Part shown: positions 18,028-27,444 of the stretch, in pieces
How the letters are laid out: every line of letters starts with the position of its first letter
How positions within the stretch are numbered: the first letter of the stretch is position 1
NCBI GenBank assembly: GCA_002314145.1
Contig: DCCG01000009.1
Location: 88,631-152,630, forward strand
Length of the DNA: 64,000 bases
Source: Thalassolituus sp. UBA1087
Lineage (GTDB): Bacteria > Pseudomonadota > Gammaproteobacteria > Pseudomonadales > Oceanobacteraceae
Reading direction: 5' to 3'
The notes under the pieces: model-generated
The model's database searches: none
What the model saw: the letters and a program-made list of their open reading frames with translations, nothing else
Told to the model about the DNA's origin: nothing
Position numbers and translations under genes: made by a program

Positions 18028-19749
18028 ATGGACAGCATCAAAGTACTGATTGCGGATGATAATCAGATCGACAGGATGGTGCTGTCACGCATTGTCCGTA
18101 ATCAGGGCTATCAGGTATTCGAAGCGGAAAACGGCTCACTGGCCGTTGCGGCATTTGAGCAGTATCAGCCCGATCTGGTTCTTATGGATGTAATGATGCC
18201 GGTGATGGACGGGCGTGAAGCAGCCCGTCATATCAAAGGCCTGGCGGGCGAAGACTTTGTTCCGGTTATTTTCCTTACCTCTCTGACCGATGCACAGAGT
18301 CTTGCCGATTGTCTGGCTTCCGGTGGCGATGATTTTCTCTCCAAACCTTATAACCACATTATTCTGCAGGCGAAAATTAACTCTTTTTATCGCATGCGGG
18401 AGATGAACCGCACACTGCAGAAACAGCGCGATACGATTGCCCAGAATAACGAACACCTGTTGCATGAGCAGCATGTAGCCAAAGCGGTTTTTGACAACGT
18501 TGCCCATGCCGGATGTCTTTCTTCACCGAATATACGCTATATGTTATCGCCTCTTGCGGTATTTAATGGTGATGTATTGCTCGCTGCACACAAGCCCGCC
18601 GGTGGTATGCATGTGTTATTGGGGGACTTTACCGGCCATGGTTTGCCGGCCGCCATCGGCGCTATGCCACTGGCTGAAATATTTTACGGCATGACGGCTA
18701 AAGGTTTCGGGCTTTCCGATATTCTGCGGGAAATGAACCTCAAACTGAAAAGTATTTTGCCGGTGGGCTTTTTCTGTTGTACCGCCGTTGTGGATCTGGA
18801 TGTTGACCGTAAGTCGATGAGCGTATGGATGGGCGGTTTACCGGACTGTATTCTGTTACGCGCCGACAGCTGTGAAACACAGGTGTTGTCGTCAACCCAC
18901 CTGCCACTGGGGGTGCTCAGTAATGAAAAATTTGACGACAAGCTGGAAGAGATTCAGGTAACCCCCGGTGACCGGCTTTTTCTCTGGTCTGACGGTATTC
19001 AGGAAGCCAGAAACCTGGGCGGTGAAATGTTCGGTGAAGAACGGTTACTGGATGTCTTCCGCCGCGCAGCGGCACCGCAGGATGTTTTTGAGGATATTCA
19101 GCATGCGCTGTCAGAATTTCTGCAGGGGCATGACAAGGATGATGATACAACCTTACTGGAGCTGACCATGGTAGAGCAGGAAGCTTACCGCGATGTGATC
19201 ATGGAAGTGTCGTCGGGTCCGGTTTCCGGCCCGGTCGACTGGCAGATGACTTACGAGCTGGGGCCAGACAGCCTGAAGAACTTTAACCCTATGCCGCTGA
19301 TGATGCATATCATGATGGAAGTGCCCGGTCTCAGGCAGATGGGCGGGCAATTATACACTGTGTTTGCGGAGCTTTTTTCCAATGCCTTTGAGCATGGTGT
19401 ACTGCAGCTGAACTCAAAACTGAAGCATTCGGCGACCGGTTTTCTGGAGTATTACCAGCAACGTGAAAAACGACTGCGCGCGCTGGACGAAGGGTATGTG
19501 CGTATTTTTATGCAGCACCGTGGTGACGGACACAGTGGTGAGCTGACACTGCGTCTGGAAGACAGTGGCCCGGGGTTTGACTACTCTGCACTGGTCGGTA
19601 AGCGGGACAACAGTACCGGCAATAATCATTACTCAGGGAGAGGGATTCCCCTTATTAATTCAATATGTTCTTCATTACGATACCTTGGCGTAGGCAATCA
19701 GGTCGAAGCAGTGATACGATGGCCTCAATCTCAGGAAGGAGGAGGTTGA
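18028..19749 (+). CDS. hsbR: HsbR-like response regulator with PP2C phosphatase and anti-sigma kinase domains
   Basis: 573 residues in three parts: a receiver with Asp54 (LMDVMMPVMDG), a SpoIIE/PP2C phosphatase (about 150-375; GDFTGHGLPAAIG, LWSDGIQEA and DDDTTL metal-site motifs), and a C-terminal HATPase kinase (AELFSNAFEHG, EDSGPGFDY, GRGIPLINS). This matches HsbR, which phosphorylates or dephosphorylates HsbA depending on phosphorylation from HptB. It lies 12 nt after hsbA and 2 nt before hptB. Confidence 0.9.
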   Translation: MDSIKVLIADDNQIDRMVLSRIVRNQGYQVFEAENGSLAVAAFEQYQPDLVLMDVMMPVMDGREAARHIKGLAGEDFVPVIFLTSLTDAQSLADCLASGGDDFLSKPYNHIILQAKINSFYRMREMNRTLQKQRDTIAQNNEHLLHEQHVAKAVFDNVAHAGCLSSPNIRYMLSPLAVFNGDVLLAAHKPAGGMHVLLGDFTGHGLPAAIGAMPLAEIFYGMTAKGFGLSDILREMNLKLKSILPVGFFCCTAVVDLDVDRKSMSVWMGGLPDCILLRADSCETQVLSSTHLPLGVLSNEKFDDKLEEIQVTPGDRLFLWSDGIQEARNLGGEMFGEERLLDVFRRAAAPQDVFEDIQHALSEFLQGHDKDDDTTLLELTMVEQEAYRDVIMEVSSGPVSGPVDWQMTYELGPDSLKNFNPMPLMMHIMMEVPGLRQMGGQLYTVFAELFSNAFEHGVLQLNSKLKHSATGFLEYYQQREKRLRALDEGYVRIFMQHRGDGHSGELTLRLEDSGPGFDYSALVGKRDNSTGNNHYSGRGIPLINSICSSLRYLGVGNQVEAVIRWPQSQEGGG

Positions 19750-19751
19750 CC

Positions 19752-20096
19752 TTGTCAGAGCTGTCAGAGCATTTCGACACCGAATCACTGGAAATGCTGC
19801 GCGAAGTGATGGAAGAAGAATTTGCAGAGTTAGTTCAGGTATACCTGAAAGATTCCGTGGCCCGTATGCCGATGCTTCAGAACGCCATTGAGCAGGGTCA
19901 GGCGCAGACGGTGCGCGAACTGGCACACAGTTTTAAAGGCGCCAGCAGTAATATCAGCGCCGCACCGCTTGCCAAGCTGTGTTATGAACTGGAAATAGCC
20001 GGCCGGGAAAATCAACTCGGTAATGCTGACAGGCTTTATCAATCCATACAGCAGGAATATCAGCAGGTTGAAGCGTTACTGCGGAGTATGATCTGA
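19752..20096 (+). CDS. hptB: HptB-like histidine phosphotransfer protein
   Basis: 114-residue HPt domain with phospho-acceptor His59 in AHSFKGASSN. I place the start at TTG 19752 because a very strong AGGAGG (within 19735-19745) sits 6 nt upstream; an ATG at 19719 lies inside hsbR with no such site. HptB relays phosphate from hybrid kinases (RetS, PA1611 type in Pseudomonas) to HsbR, linking motility and surface attachment. Here it directly precedes fliK. Confidence 0.87.
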   Translation: MSELSEHFDTESLEMLREVMEEEFAELVQVYLKDSVARMPMLQNAIEQGQAQTVRELAHSFKGASSNISAAPLAKLCYELEIAGRENQLGNADRLYQSIQQEYQQVEALLRSMI

Positions 20097-20143
20097 CAGC
20101 GGGTATCCGTCTGATTTCTTATTTTTATCCCACCTTCAATATA

Positions 20144-20160
20144 TTGGCCCACTGTTTGCG
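20144..20160 (+). promoter_or_regulatory. Probable sigma-54 promoter of fliK
   Basis: TTGGCCCACTGTTTGCG has GG at 20146-20147 and GC at 20158-20159, exactly 10 nt apart, and lies 58 nt before fliK in the hptB-fliK gap. The -12 element is slightly non-consensus (TTGCG). Confidence 0.7.
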
Positions 20161-20217
20161 TTATCCGTAACAACCACGCCCTTCAGGGCACGGATATTAT
20201 CCAGATCGGAGTGACGC

Positions 20218-21627
20218 ATGAACGCAATGGGATCCAATACCTCCATTCTCAATTTGTTTATGTCGCTTGGCCAGGGGCTGGGAGACGATACAGGATCGCT
20301 GGGTCCCGAGGGGGAAGAAGGCGGTCTGTTTTCTTCCCTGCTGGCGGATTTTGGACTCTCAGAAGAGGACCTTTCATCTCTGCAGCAGGAAAACGGCGAC
20401 ATGAGTGCCACGCTGTCTGCGTTACAGGGATTGCCGCTGCAGGAGCAGGCCTTGCCGCTTTCGTACGCTTCCTTGCCGCTGTCAGCCGGGCAACTGCCGG
20501 AGCCCGGCACCGGTCTTACTGATTTCAGTGATCTGGCACCGGTGGACGACAGCAGCAGTCGTCTGCAATCCGTGTTGCAGCAGATTGCCCAGGGCAGGAA
20601 TCCGATCCCGGTCCGTGATGTCGCGGCTGCCGGCGATGACAGTGATCACTCTGAGCCTGGTATAGAGGGCGCACCACTGACGGAGATCAGCGGCGCGGAT
20701 TCCGGCGCTGATGAGTCTCTGCTGAGCGCATTACCGCTATCGGCACAGGTGACGGCCGGCAATGGTCAGACGCAGTCTGGCGGACAGGTTTCTCAGCCGC
20801 TGCAGGATCGCACCAGAACGCCGTTACAGGAACGCAGGCTGTCAATGACGGCTGACAGCGCAGATGGTCAGCAAACGGATAGCCCGACCGGGACGCTGAC
20901 CACGGGTGAGGAAGAAGCGGATTCCGATATTTTTATACCGGTAACCGATAAATCAGCCAAAGAGAGCCAGGCTTCAGGATCGCCAGGTCTGAACGGGCAA
21001 CTGCAGATGCAGCCTCAGACGCAACCTCAGCTTCAGCCTCAGGCGGCAACGAGTGCGGATACCAGTGCCTTTGCCCGGATGACGGAAGACGCCGCCAGCG
21101 TCACTGATGCTGTTGAAGAATTCACTGAAAGTGATGCTGACAATACGCTGGAAGAATTTCATAAAAACGAACGGTTGGCGGCCAGAGATAAACTGGATTT
21201 CGGCAGCGACAGCCAGAAGTGGGGGCCTGCGCTGGGCAGCCGTATCGTGACCATGGTAGCGGAAGGTGTTCAGGAAGCGCGTATTCAGCTGGATCCGCCG
21301 GAACTGGGCAGTATGGAACTCAAACTACAGGTGAATCAGGACCAGACCAATGTGCAGGTCCATGTCCAGAATAACCAGGTAAGAGACGTGCTTGAATCCA
21401 ATGCTCACCGGCTGCGGGAAGCGCTGGCTCAGCAGGGCATGACCCTGAATGAATTCGATGTATCTTCCCAGTCCGGTTCGTCCGGTCAGCAATCCGGTGA
21501 CGGTCAGGGGTCTTCATCCGGTAACGGCAGCGGCACACTGCTGGCCGACGAAGATGTGGGCGAAGAGACTGGTAACGGCCAGGCCCGTGTTTCTGTCAGT
21601 GATTCCCTGCTGGATACATTTGCCTGA
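20218..21627 (+). CDS. fliK: FliK, hook-length control protein
   Basis: 469 residues. The first about 310 are low-complexity, rich in Ser, Gln, Ala and Leu, as expected for the molecular-ruler part. The C-terminal domain (about 330-430) contains ARIQLDPPELGSMELKLQV, the conserved FliK_C motif that flips FlhB export specificity. A Gly/Ser/Gln-rich tail follows. GGAG precedes ATG 20218. Confidence 0.93.
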   Translation: MNAMGSNTSILNLFMSLGQGLGDDTGSLGPEGEEGGLFSSLLADFGLSEEDLSSLQQENGDMSATLSALQGLPLQEQALPLSYASLPLSAGQLPEPGTGLTDFSDLAPVDDSSSRLQSVLQQIAQGRNPIPVRDVAAAGDDSDHSEPGIEGAPLTEISGADSGADESLLSALPLSAQVTAGNGQTQSGGQVSQPLQDRTRTPLQERRLSMTADSADGQQTDSPTGTLTTGEEEADSDIFIPVTDKSAKESQASGSPGLNGQLQMQPQTQPQLQPQAATSADTSAFARMTEDAASVTDAVEEFTESDADNTLEEFHKNERLAARDKLDFGSDSQKWGPALGSRIVTMVAEGVQEARIQLDPPELGSMELKLQVNQDQTNVQVHVQNNQVRDVLESNAHRLREALAQQGMTLNEFDVSSQSGSSGQQSGDGQGSSSGNGSGTLLADEDVGEETGNGQARVSVSDSLLDTFA

Positions 21628-21716
21628 ATAAGGGCCGGCTGATGCAACCCATGTCCATGTTCTTTCCTTCCGTTACCCGGCGCAGTTCCAGGTAATAACC
21701 CGGCAATCCTTTGAAT

Positions 21717-21824
21717 AGCGCCGTATTTCCGGCGCTGTCCTCAGAACCTTCTAAACTGTTACAGGTAAATACTGACAACGGCGGACGAGAAATGATCTTG
21801 TCCCGGGCCCCCGCCAATGGCGGG
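21717..21824. other. Hairpins in the fliK-fliL gap
   Basis: The 309-nt gap 21628-21936 has no gene. It contains AGCGCCG (21717-21723) / CGGCGCT (21730-21736) and CCCGCC (21810-21815) / GGCGGG (21819-21824). Neither is followed by a T run, so they are not clear intrinsic terminators; they may be transcript-end or RNA-processing structures. The rest of the gap holds the sigma-54 site upstream of fliL. Confidence 0.5.
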
Positions 21825-21890
21825 CGCATTGTCACGTGGTTCGTGTGTCATTGAACGTTATTGCTTCGCTGGAATTTTGACGGAAATCAG

Positions 21891-21906
21891 TGGCACGGCT
21901 ATTGCT
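21891..21906 (+). promoter_or_regulatory. Sigma-54 promoter of the fliLMNOPQR-flhB operon
   Basis: TGGCACGGCTATTGCT is a full match to the -24/-12 consensus (TGGCACG-N4-TTGCT). A start about 12 nt downstream leaves a leader of about 20 nt carrying CAGGAG before ATG 21937. It is the best promoter in the window. Confidence 0.92.
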
Positions 21907-21936
21907 AAATTGACAGGTAAGCAGGAGAAGTCTGAC

Positions 21937-22476
21937 ATGGCTGCAGAACAGGATCTGAAACTGGATGGCGGTGGCGACGCCGGGGAAACACCATCCGGTG
22001 GTGGTAAAAAGAAACTGATCATTATCATTGTCGCGGTTTTATTACTGATCGGGGCGGCGGTAGGCGCAACACTCTTCTTTTTATCCGGTGATGACGAAAG
22101 CGAGGCCGGAGAGGAAGGTGGAGAAGCAGCTGAAGAAGTGGTTGAAGAACCGGATATTCCGGCTCAGTACATCATTCTCAAGCCAGAATTTGTGGTCAGT
22201 TTTCAGGTTGGCACACGGCAACGTTTTTTACAGGCCAATATTGAAGTCATGACCCGGAAACAAACCGTGGCTGATGCTCTCAGCCTGCATGAACCCATGA
22301 TCCGCAGCAATATTATACGGATTCTTGGTGAGCAGAATTTTAAAGCCTTACGTACTCCGGAAGGGCGTATGGCACTACAGGATCAGCTGACGCAACACGT
22401 TAATCAGCTGATTAAACGTGAATCCGGTGTGGAAGGTGTTGAAGCCGTCCTCTTTACCGACTTTGTTATGCAATAG
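21937..22476 (+). CDS. fliL: FliL, basal body-associated stator support protein
   Basis: 179 residues: cytoplasmic N-terminus, one membrane segment at about 26-48 (IIIIVAVLLLIGAAVG), an acidic Glu/Ala linker, and a periplasmic FliL domain (YIILKPEFVVSF, RSNIIRILGEQ). An upstream frame extension to 21817 is rejected because CAGGAG lies 9 nt before ATG 21937 and the sigma-54 promoter lies inside the extension. FliL rings surround MotB-type stators. Confidence 0.93.
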   Translation: MAAEQDLKLDGGGDAGETPSGGGKKKLIIIIVAVLLLIGAAVGATLFFLSGDDESEAGEEGGEAAEEVVEEPDIPAQYIILKPEFVVSFQVGTRQRFLQANIEVMTRKQTVADALSLHEPMIRSNIIRILGEQNFKALRTPEGRMALQDQLTQHVNQLIKRESGVEGVEAVLFTDFVMQ

Positions 22477-22487
22477 GGAAGGTCGTC

Positions 22488-23456
22488 GTGCAGGATTTAT
22501 TGTCGCAGGATGAAATTGATGCGCTGTTGCATGGTGTAGATGACGGCGATATAGAACCGGAAGAGAATATTGACTCTACCGGGGTTAAATCCTACGACCT
22601 GACCAGTAACGACCGGATCGTGCGCGGCAGAATGCCGACGCTGGAAATGATCAACGAGCGTTTCGCCCGTTATACGCGCATCAGCATGTTTAACTTTTTA
22701 CGCCGCAGTGCGGATGTGGCTTCCGGCGGTGTGCAGATAATGAAGTTTGGTGAGTACGTTCATACTCTGTACGTACCGACCAGTCTGAATCTGGTGAAAA
22801 TGCGTCCGCTGCGCGGAACGGCATTATTTATTATGGATGCCAAACTGGTGTTCAAACTGGTGGATAACTTTTTTGGTGGTGACGGTCGTCACGCCAAAAT
22901 TGAAGGGCGGGAATTTACACCCACCGAAGTCCGGGTGGTACAGCTGGTACTCAGTCAGGTGTTCAGCGATATGATTGAAGCCTGGGCACCAGTGGTCAAA
23001 CTGGATTTCGAATATGTCGGGTCAGAAGTGAACCCGGCGATGGCAAATATTGTATCGCCCAGTGAAGTGGTGGTTGTCAGTACATTTCACATTGAGCTGG
23101 ATGGTGGTGGTGGTGATCTCCATCTGACGTTCCCGTATTCCATGATTGAGCCCATCCGTGAAGTACTGGATGCGGGTGTACAGAGTGATGTCGATGATGT
23201 TGATGAACGCTGGATGCAATCTCTGCGTGAGGACATTCTGGAAGCCAGGGTGCCTGTACATGGCACTTTGGTAGACCGGCAGATCACCCTGCGGGAAGTT
23301 GCTGAGCTGCAGGCCGGCGATATTATTCCGGTGGATATGCCGGAAGAATTTATTCTGCAGGCAAACGGGGTGCCTATATTCCGTGGAAAAATGGGCATTT
23401 CCAATGAAAACATGGCGGTCAAAATTATTGATCAGCTGCATAAACGGCGTCGCTGA
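22488..23456 (+). CDS. fliM: FliM, switch complex protein
   Basis: 322 residues starting with GTG 22488 (GGGAAGG upstream). The N-terminal LLSQDEIDALLHG is the CheY-P docking peptide. The middle CheC-like domain contains the NERFARY motif, and the C-terminal SpoA domain packs with FliN. It is the CheY-P receiver of the motor and the target of the chemotaxis clusters here. Confidence 0.96.
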   Translation: MQDLLSQDEIDALLHGVDDGDIEPEENIDSTGVKSYDLTSNDRIVRGRMPTLEMINERFARYTRISMFNFLRRSADVASGGVQIMKFGEYVHTLYVPTSLNLVKMRPLRGTALFIMDAKLVFKLVDNFFGGDGRHAKIEGREFTPTEVRVVQLVLSQVFSDMIEAWAPVVKLDFEYVGSEVNPAMANIVSPSEVVVVSTFHIELDGGGGDLHLTFPYSMIEPIREVLDAGVQSDVDDVDERWMQSLREDILEARVPVHGTLVDRQITLREVAELQAGDIIPVDMPEEFILQANGVPIFRGKMGISNENMAVKIIDQLHKRRR

Positions 23457-23479
23457 AAAAACACAGAAAGGAACAGATT

Positions 23480-24013
23480 ATGAGTGATGAAGAAGATGAT
23501 CTGACACCGGAAAACGCGGACGATAACCCGGCATCGGGTGATATCGATGCTGATGCACTGGCGGATTCTGTAGCATCCGAAGTGGGTGAAGCCAGCGAAG
23601 ACGAAGAAGCGCTGGCTGATGAATGGGCTGCCGCCATGGAAGAGTCCGGTGACGCGGAAGGCGATGATGACACCTCAGCGGAAGATGATGTGCAGCAGGT
23701 TTCGCTGGACGAAGTTCAGGATGAAGGCACGCAGCTGCCGACTTCCGGTGACGGCCCGGAGCTGGATGTTATTCTCGATATTCCGGTGCGGATTTCCATG
23801 GAAGTCGGCTCCACACAGATTCCTATCCGCAACCTGCTGCAGCTCAATCAGGGCTCAGTTGTTGAACTTGATCGTCTTGCCGGTGAGCCTCTGGACGTCA
23901 TGGTGAATGGCACCCTGATCGCCCACGGTGAAGTGGTGATGGTAAACGATAAATTTGGTATCCGGCTGACGGATGTGGTGAGCCAGAGTGAACGTATTCA
24001 GCGTCTGCGTTAA
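23480..24013 (+). CDS. fliN: FliN, switch complex protein
   Basis: 177 residues. The C-terminal 85 form the SpoA domain (ILDIPVRISMEVGSTQIPI, VMVNDKFGIRLTDVVS). The N-terminal about 85 residues are strongly acidic (Asp/Glu/Ala), longer than in enteric FliN (137 residues). GGAA precedes the start. It builds the bottom of the C ring and binds FliH. Confidence 0.94.
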   Translation: MSDEEDDLTPENADDNPASGDIDADALADSVASEVGEASEDEEALADEWAAAMEESGDAEGDDDTSAEDDVQQVSLDEVQDEGTQLPTSGDGPELDVILDIPVRISMEVGSTQIPIRNLLQLNQGSVVELDRLAGEPLDVMVNGTLIAHGEVVMVNDKFGIRLTDVVSQSERIQRLR

Positions 24014-24410
24014 ACGAAGTGTTATCGCTTTTATTACCCTGTTCTGCGCCTGGGCGCAGGCAGAAGAAAAAGCTATTCCGGCAGCACCGGACCCAATGGC
24101 TTCGGCCGGCAAGGTGCTGATATTTCTGGTACTGATCATTCTTCTGATTATCGCACTGGCCTGGGCATTGAGTCGTTTAAAAGGGCAGGGATTTGTTCAG
24201 TCGAACGGCAATATCCGGGTACTGGAATCCCAGACGCTGGGTATGAAAGAAAAAATTGCTGTGATTCAGGTGGGTCACAAGCAAATGGTGGTAGGCATTA
24301 CGCCACAGCAGATTACGCATCTTGCAGACCTTGATGAACCGCTGGAGCAATCGCCCCAGACGGGTAATGTCAGTTTTTCGGAACTTCTGAAGAAAGCAAT
24401 CAGGCAATGA
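23988..24410 (+). CDS. fliO: FliO, export-gate assembly protein
   Basis: 140 residues starting at GTG 23988, inside the end of fliN. A signal-like segment (VIAFITLFCAWAQA) is followed by a second hydrophobic helix (VLIFLVLIILLIIALAWAL) and a small cytoplasmic domain with QTLGMKEKIAVIQVG, typical of FliO/FliZ. No good ribosome site; translation probably couples to fliN. The start is the least certain part. ATGA overlap with fliP. Confidence 0.87.
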   Translation: MNVFSVCVKRSVIAFITLFCAWAQAEEKAIPAAPDPMASAGKVLIFLVLIILLIIALAWALSRLKGQGFVQSNGNIRVLESQTLGMKEKIAVIQVGHKQMVVGITPQQITHLADLDEPLEQSPQTGNVSFSELLKKAIRQ

Positions 24411-25168
24411 ATATACTGCGTTTATTACTTCTGGTGGTTATTCCGCTGTTGCCTGTGCTCGCCCAGGCGGCGGATAACGATCCGTCGTATTTAGGTATTC
24501 CGGCGGTCACTTATAAGGAAACCGACAGCGGCGGCGAATACAGTATCAGTATTCAGATACTGGCTATTATGACCCTGCTGGGGGTCCTGCCATCTCTGTT
24601 GATCATGATGACATCCTTTACCCGGATTATTGTGGTGATGGCTATTCTGCGTCAGGCCATCGGGCTCCAGCAGACACCGTCCAATCAAATCCTGCTGGGG
24701 TTATCTCTGTTTCTGACACTGTTTATTATGATGCCGGTTTTCCGTGTGATTAATGCCGATGCGGTTCAGCCATACCTGGAAGAAACCATCACACCACTGG
24801 AAGCAGCAGAAAGGGCGGTGAAACCTCTGCACGAATTTATGCTCGCACAAACCCGGGAGAACGACCTGCAGCTGTTTATGCGCATCAGTGGCCGGCAGGA
24901 TATTGACAGCCCTGAAGACACTCCCATTCATATTCTGATTCCGGCTTTTATTACCAGTGAGCTGAAAACCGCATTTCAGATCGGTTTTCTGATATTTATC
25001 CCTTTTCTGATTATTGATCTGGTGGTCGCCAGTATTCTGATGGCCATGGGGATGATGATGCTGTCGCCGATTATTATATCGCTGCCATTTAAAATCATGC
25101 TGTTCGTTCTGATCGATGGCTGGGCTTTAATTATGGGTACCCTGGCGAACAGCTTCGGCACCGTATAG
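24407..25168 (+). CDS. fliP: FliP, export-gate membrane protein
   Basis: 253 residues with a cleavable signal peptide (LLLLVVIPLLPVLAQA) and four membrane helices. Family motifs LPSLLIMMTSFTRIIVV and QIGFLIFIPFLIIDLVVAS are present. FliP with FliQ and FliR forms the helical export pore. Starts within the fliO stop. Confidence 0.97.
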   Translation: MNILRLLLLVVIPLLPVLAQAADNDPSYLGIPAVTYKETDSGGEYSISIQILAIMTLLGVLPSLLIMMTSFTRIIVVMAILRQAIGLQQTPSNQILLGLSLFLTLFIMMPVFRVINADAVQPYLEETITPLEAAERAVKPLHEFMLAQTRENDLQLFMRISGRQDIDSPEDTPIHILIPAFITSELKTAFQIGFLIFIPFLIIDLVVASILMAMGMMMLSPIIISLPFKIMLFVLIDGWALIMGTLANSFGTV

Positions 25169-25177
25169 GAGGATATT

Positions 25178-25447
25178 ATGACGCCTTACGAAATCGGGGA
25201 TTTATTCACCCACGCCATGTACCTGGTGCTGATGATTGTGGTCGTTATCATTGTTCCGAGTCTGATTATTGGTCTGGTCGTCAGTACCTTTCAGGCGGCC
25301 ACGCAAATTAATGAACAGACGCTGAGCTTCCTGCCCCGGCTGGTGGTGACTCTGCTGGCCATTATTATGCTGGGGCCATGGGCGGTCACGGCGGTCATCG
25401 ACTACACCAAAGAGCTGTACATGAATATTCCCTTTATTATCGGTTGA
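25178..25447 (+). CDS. fliQ: FliQ, export-gate membrane protein
   Basis: 89 residues with two membrane helices and the FQAATQINEQTLSFLPRL loop that defines FliQ. AGGAGG lies just before ATG 25178. Confidence 0.97.
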   Translation: MTPYEIGDLFTHAMYLVLMIVVVIIVPSLIIGLVVSTFQAATQINEQTLSFLPRLVVTLLAIIMLGPWAVTAVIDYTKELYMNIPFIIG

Positions 25448-25461
25448 TCTGAAGGTCATCC

Positions 25462-26241
25462 ATGCTGGAAATTGATGCACTGGAAGTCAGCCACTGGATA
25501 TCACGTTATCTGTATCCGTTCGCGCGTATTTCCGGCATGTTAATGGTTATGCCATTGATTGGCTCGCAAATGGTGCCTATGCAGATACGCCTGCTGCTGG
25601 CCGTCGCCATTACCCTGGTGATTGTGCCGGTTTTGCCACCACTTCCCCATGTTGATGCGCTGTCTCTGGGGTCTCTGATTATTATTCTGCAGCAGTTACT
25701 GATCGGTATCGCCATTGGTTTTGTGGTCGAAATAGTCACTCAGGTTTTTGTTATTGCCGGACAGCTGATCGCGATGCAGACTGGCCTGGGGATCGCCACC
25801 ACCGTCGATCCTTCTCAGGGCGCCTCGGTTGTTGTTATCAGCCAATGGCTGTTGTTTCTGATCAGCCTTATTTTTCTGTCTTTGAATGGCCATCTGGTGC
25901 TGATTGAAATTCTGGCAGACAGTTTCCGTACACTACCTGTGGGGTTTACCGGTCTGAGTGCGGAAACCTTCGGACTGATCGTCAGCTGGAGTGGCTGGAT
26001 GTTTGCGGCCGCGGTAGTGATATCCATCCCGGCCATGACGGCACTGCTGATTGTTAACCTGGCATTCGGTGTGATGACACGGGCAGCGCCACAGCTGAAT
26101 ATTTTTGCACTGGGTTTTCCCGTCACTATGATCGTGGGCTTATTTATTCTCTGGCTTACCATGAGTGATATGGCACAGAGTTTTCAAGGCTATATGGAAA
26201 TCTTATTTGAATTCATCAAGAAATTGACGGAGATTTCCTGA
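25462..26241 (+). CDS. fliR: FliR, export-gate membrane protein
   Basis: 259 residues with about six hydrophobic helices and conserved FARISGMLMVMPLIG and NLAFGVMTRAAPQLNIFALG. Its last base is shared with the first base of flhB (TGATG), which indicates coupled translation of two gate parts. Confidence 0.96.
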   Translation: MLEIDALEVSHWISRYLYPFARISGMLMVMPLIGSQMVPMQIRLLLAVAITLVIVPVLPPLPHVDALSLGSLIIILQQLLIGIAIGFVVEIVTQVFVIAGQLIAMQTGLGIATTVDPSQGASVVVISQWLLFLISLIFLSLNGHLVLIEILADSFRTLPVGFTGLSAETFGLIVSWSGWMFAAAVVISIPAMTALLIVNLAFGVMTRAAPQLNIFALGFPVTMIVGLFILWLTMSDMAQSFQGYMEILFEFIKKLTEIS

Positions 26242-27386
26242 TGGCAGAAGAAACCGGCCAGGAAAAAACCGAAGAACCCACGCCCCGAAAACTTGAAAAA
26301 GCCAGGGAAGAGGGGCAGATACCGCGTTCCAAAGAACTCAACACCACCATGGTGCTGGTTCTCGGAGCGGTGGGGCTGTTGTTCTTTGGCCCCTGGATGG
26401 CAGAGCGCATGAATAATGTCGCTTTGTTCGCTTTTTCGCTTGAGCGCAGCGCGGCCTACGATACCAGTGTTATGGCCAATCACCTGAGTGCTTCGGCCTA
26501 TGAGGCTACGCTGGCGTTAGCGCCATGGCTGGTTATTGTGTTACTGGCCGCATTATTTGGCCCGATGGGGTTGGGCGGCTGGATGTTTTCGTCCAAAGCC
26601 CTGGCGCCTAAGCTGAACCGGCTTAATCCTCTGAGTGGATTAAAACGTATGTTCTCTGCCAATTCTCTGGTGGAGCTGTTTAAATCCTGGGGCAAGGTTC
26701 TGGTCGTCGGACTGATGGCCTGGCTAGTGCTGGGATTCTACTTTAATGACACTATGATGCTGCTGCGAAAAGATGTTGAACCCGCCATTGAAGGTTCGGT
26801 TCACATTATTATCTGGAGCGTTATTTTATTGTGTTTATCCACGGCCTTAATTGCCATTGTGGATGTCCCCTGGCAGATCTACAGCCACACCAAAAAACTG
26901 CGCATGACCATGCAGGAAATCAAGGACGAATATAAAGAAAGCGAAGGGCGGCCGGAAGTCAAAAGTAAAATCCGCCAACTGCAGCGCGAAGTGGCCCAGC
27001 GCCGTATGATGGCAGATGTACCCAGCGCCGATGTGGTAATTACCAACCCGACTCACTATTCCGTGGCATTGCGTTATGAAGCCGGTGAGATGCGGGCTCC
27101 TTCCATGGTGGCTAAAGGAGCCGATCAGGCGGCCTTAAAAATCCGTGAAATTGCCAAAGAGAATAATGTGCCACAGATGCAGGCGCCACCCCTGGCGCGG
27201 GCACTCTATACCCACTGTAAGGTCGGCGAAGAAATTCCCGAAGGGCTGTACGTCGCGGTGGCACAGGTGCTGGCTTATATGTATCAGATGGATATGTATG
27301 TGAAAGGGCGCGGACCTAAACCGGAACGTAAACCGGATATGCCGATTCCACAGGATCTGCGTGTCGATCCTGATCCTCAGGACTGA
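26241..27386 (+). CDS. flhB: FlhB, export substrate-specificity switch
   Basis: 381 residues: N-terminal TGQEKTEEPTPRKLEKAR signature, four membrane helices, and the autocleaving NPTH motif at 269-272, the same numbering as Salmonella FlhB. A Lys/Pro-rich tail of about 25 residues closes the protein. FlhB cleavage plus FliK switches export from rod/hook to filament substrates. Confidence 0.97.
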   Translation: MAEETGQEKTEEPTPRKLEKAREEGQIPRSKELNTTMVLVLGAVGLLFFGPWMAERMNNVALFAFSLERSAAYDTSVMANHLSASAYEATLALAPWLVIVLLAALFGPMGLGGWMFSSKALAPKLNRLNPLSGLKRMFSANSLVELFKSWGKVLVVGLMAWLVLGFYFNDTMMLLRKDVEPAIEGSVHIIIWSVILLCLSTALIAIVDVPWQIYSHTKKLRMTMQEIKDEYKESEGRPEVKSKIRQLQREVAQRRMMADVPSADVVITNPTHYSVALRYEAGEMRAPSMVAKGADQAALKIREIAKENNVPQMQAPPLARALYTHCKVGEEIPEGLYVAVAQVLAYMYQMDMYVKGRGPKPERKPDMPIPQDLRVDPDPQD

Positions 27387-27444
27387 GCCCGTATTTGCCG
27401 CAATGATTAGCCCGGATAATGTTTTTTTGTTACCGGAATGTAAA

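Noticed and set aside
21817..21936. Extended N-terminus of FliL
   Set aside because: The extension spans the full-consensus sigma-54 promoter, and the strong ribosome site belongs to ATG 21937.
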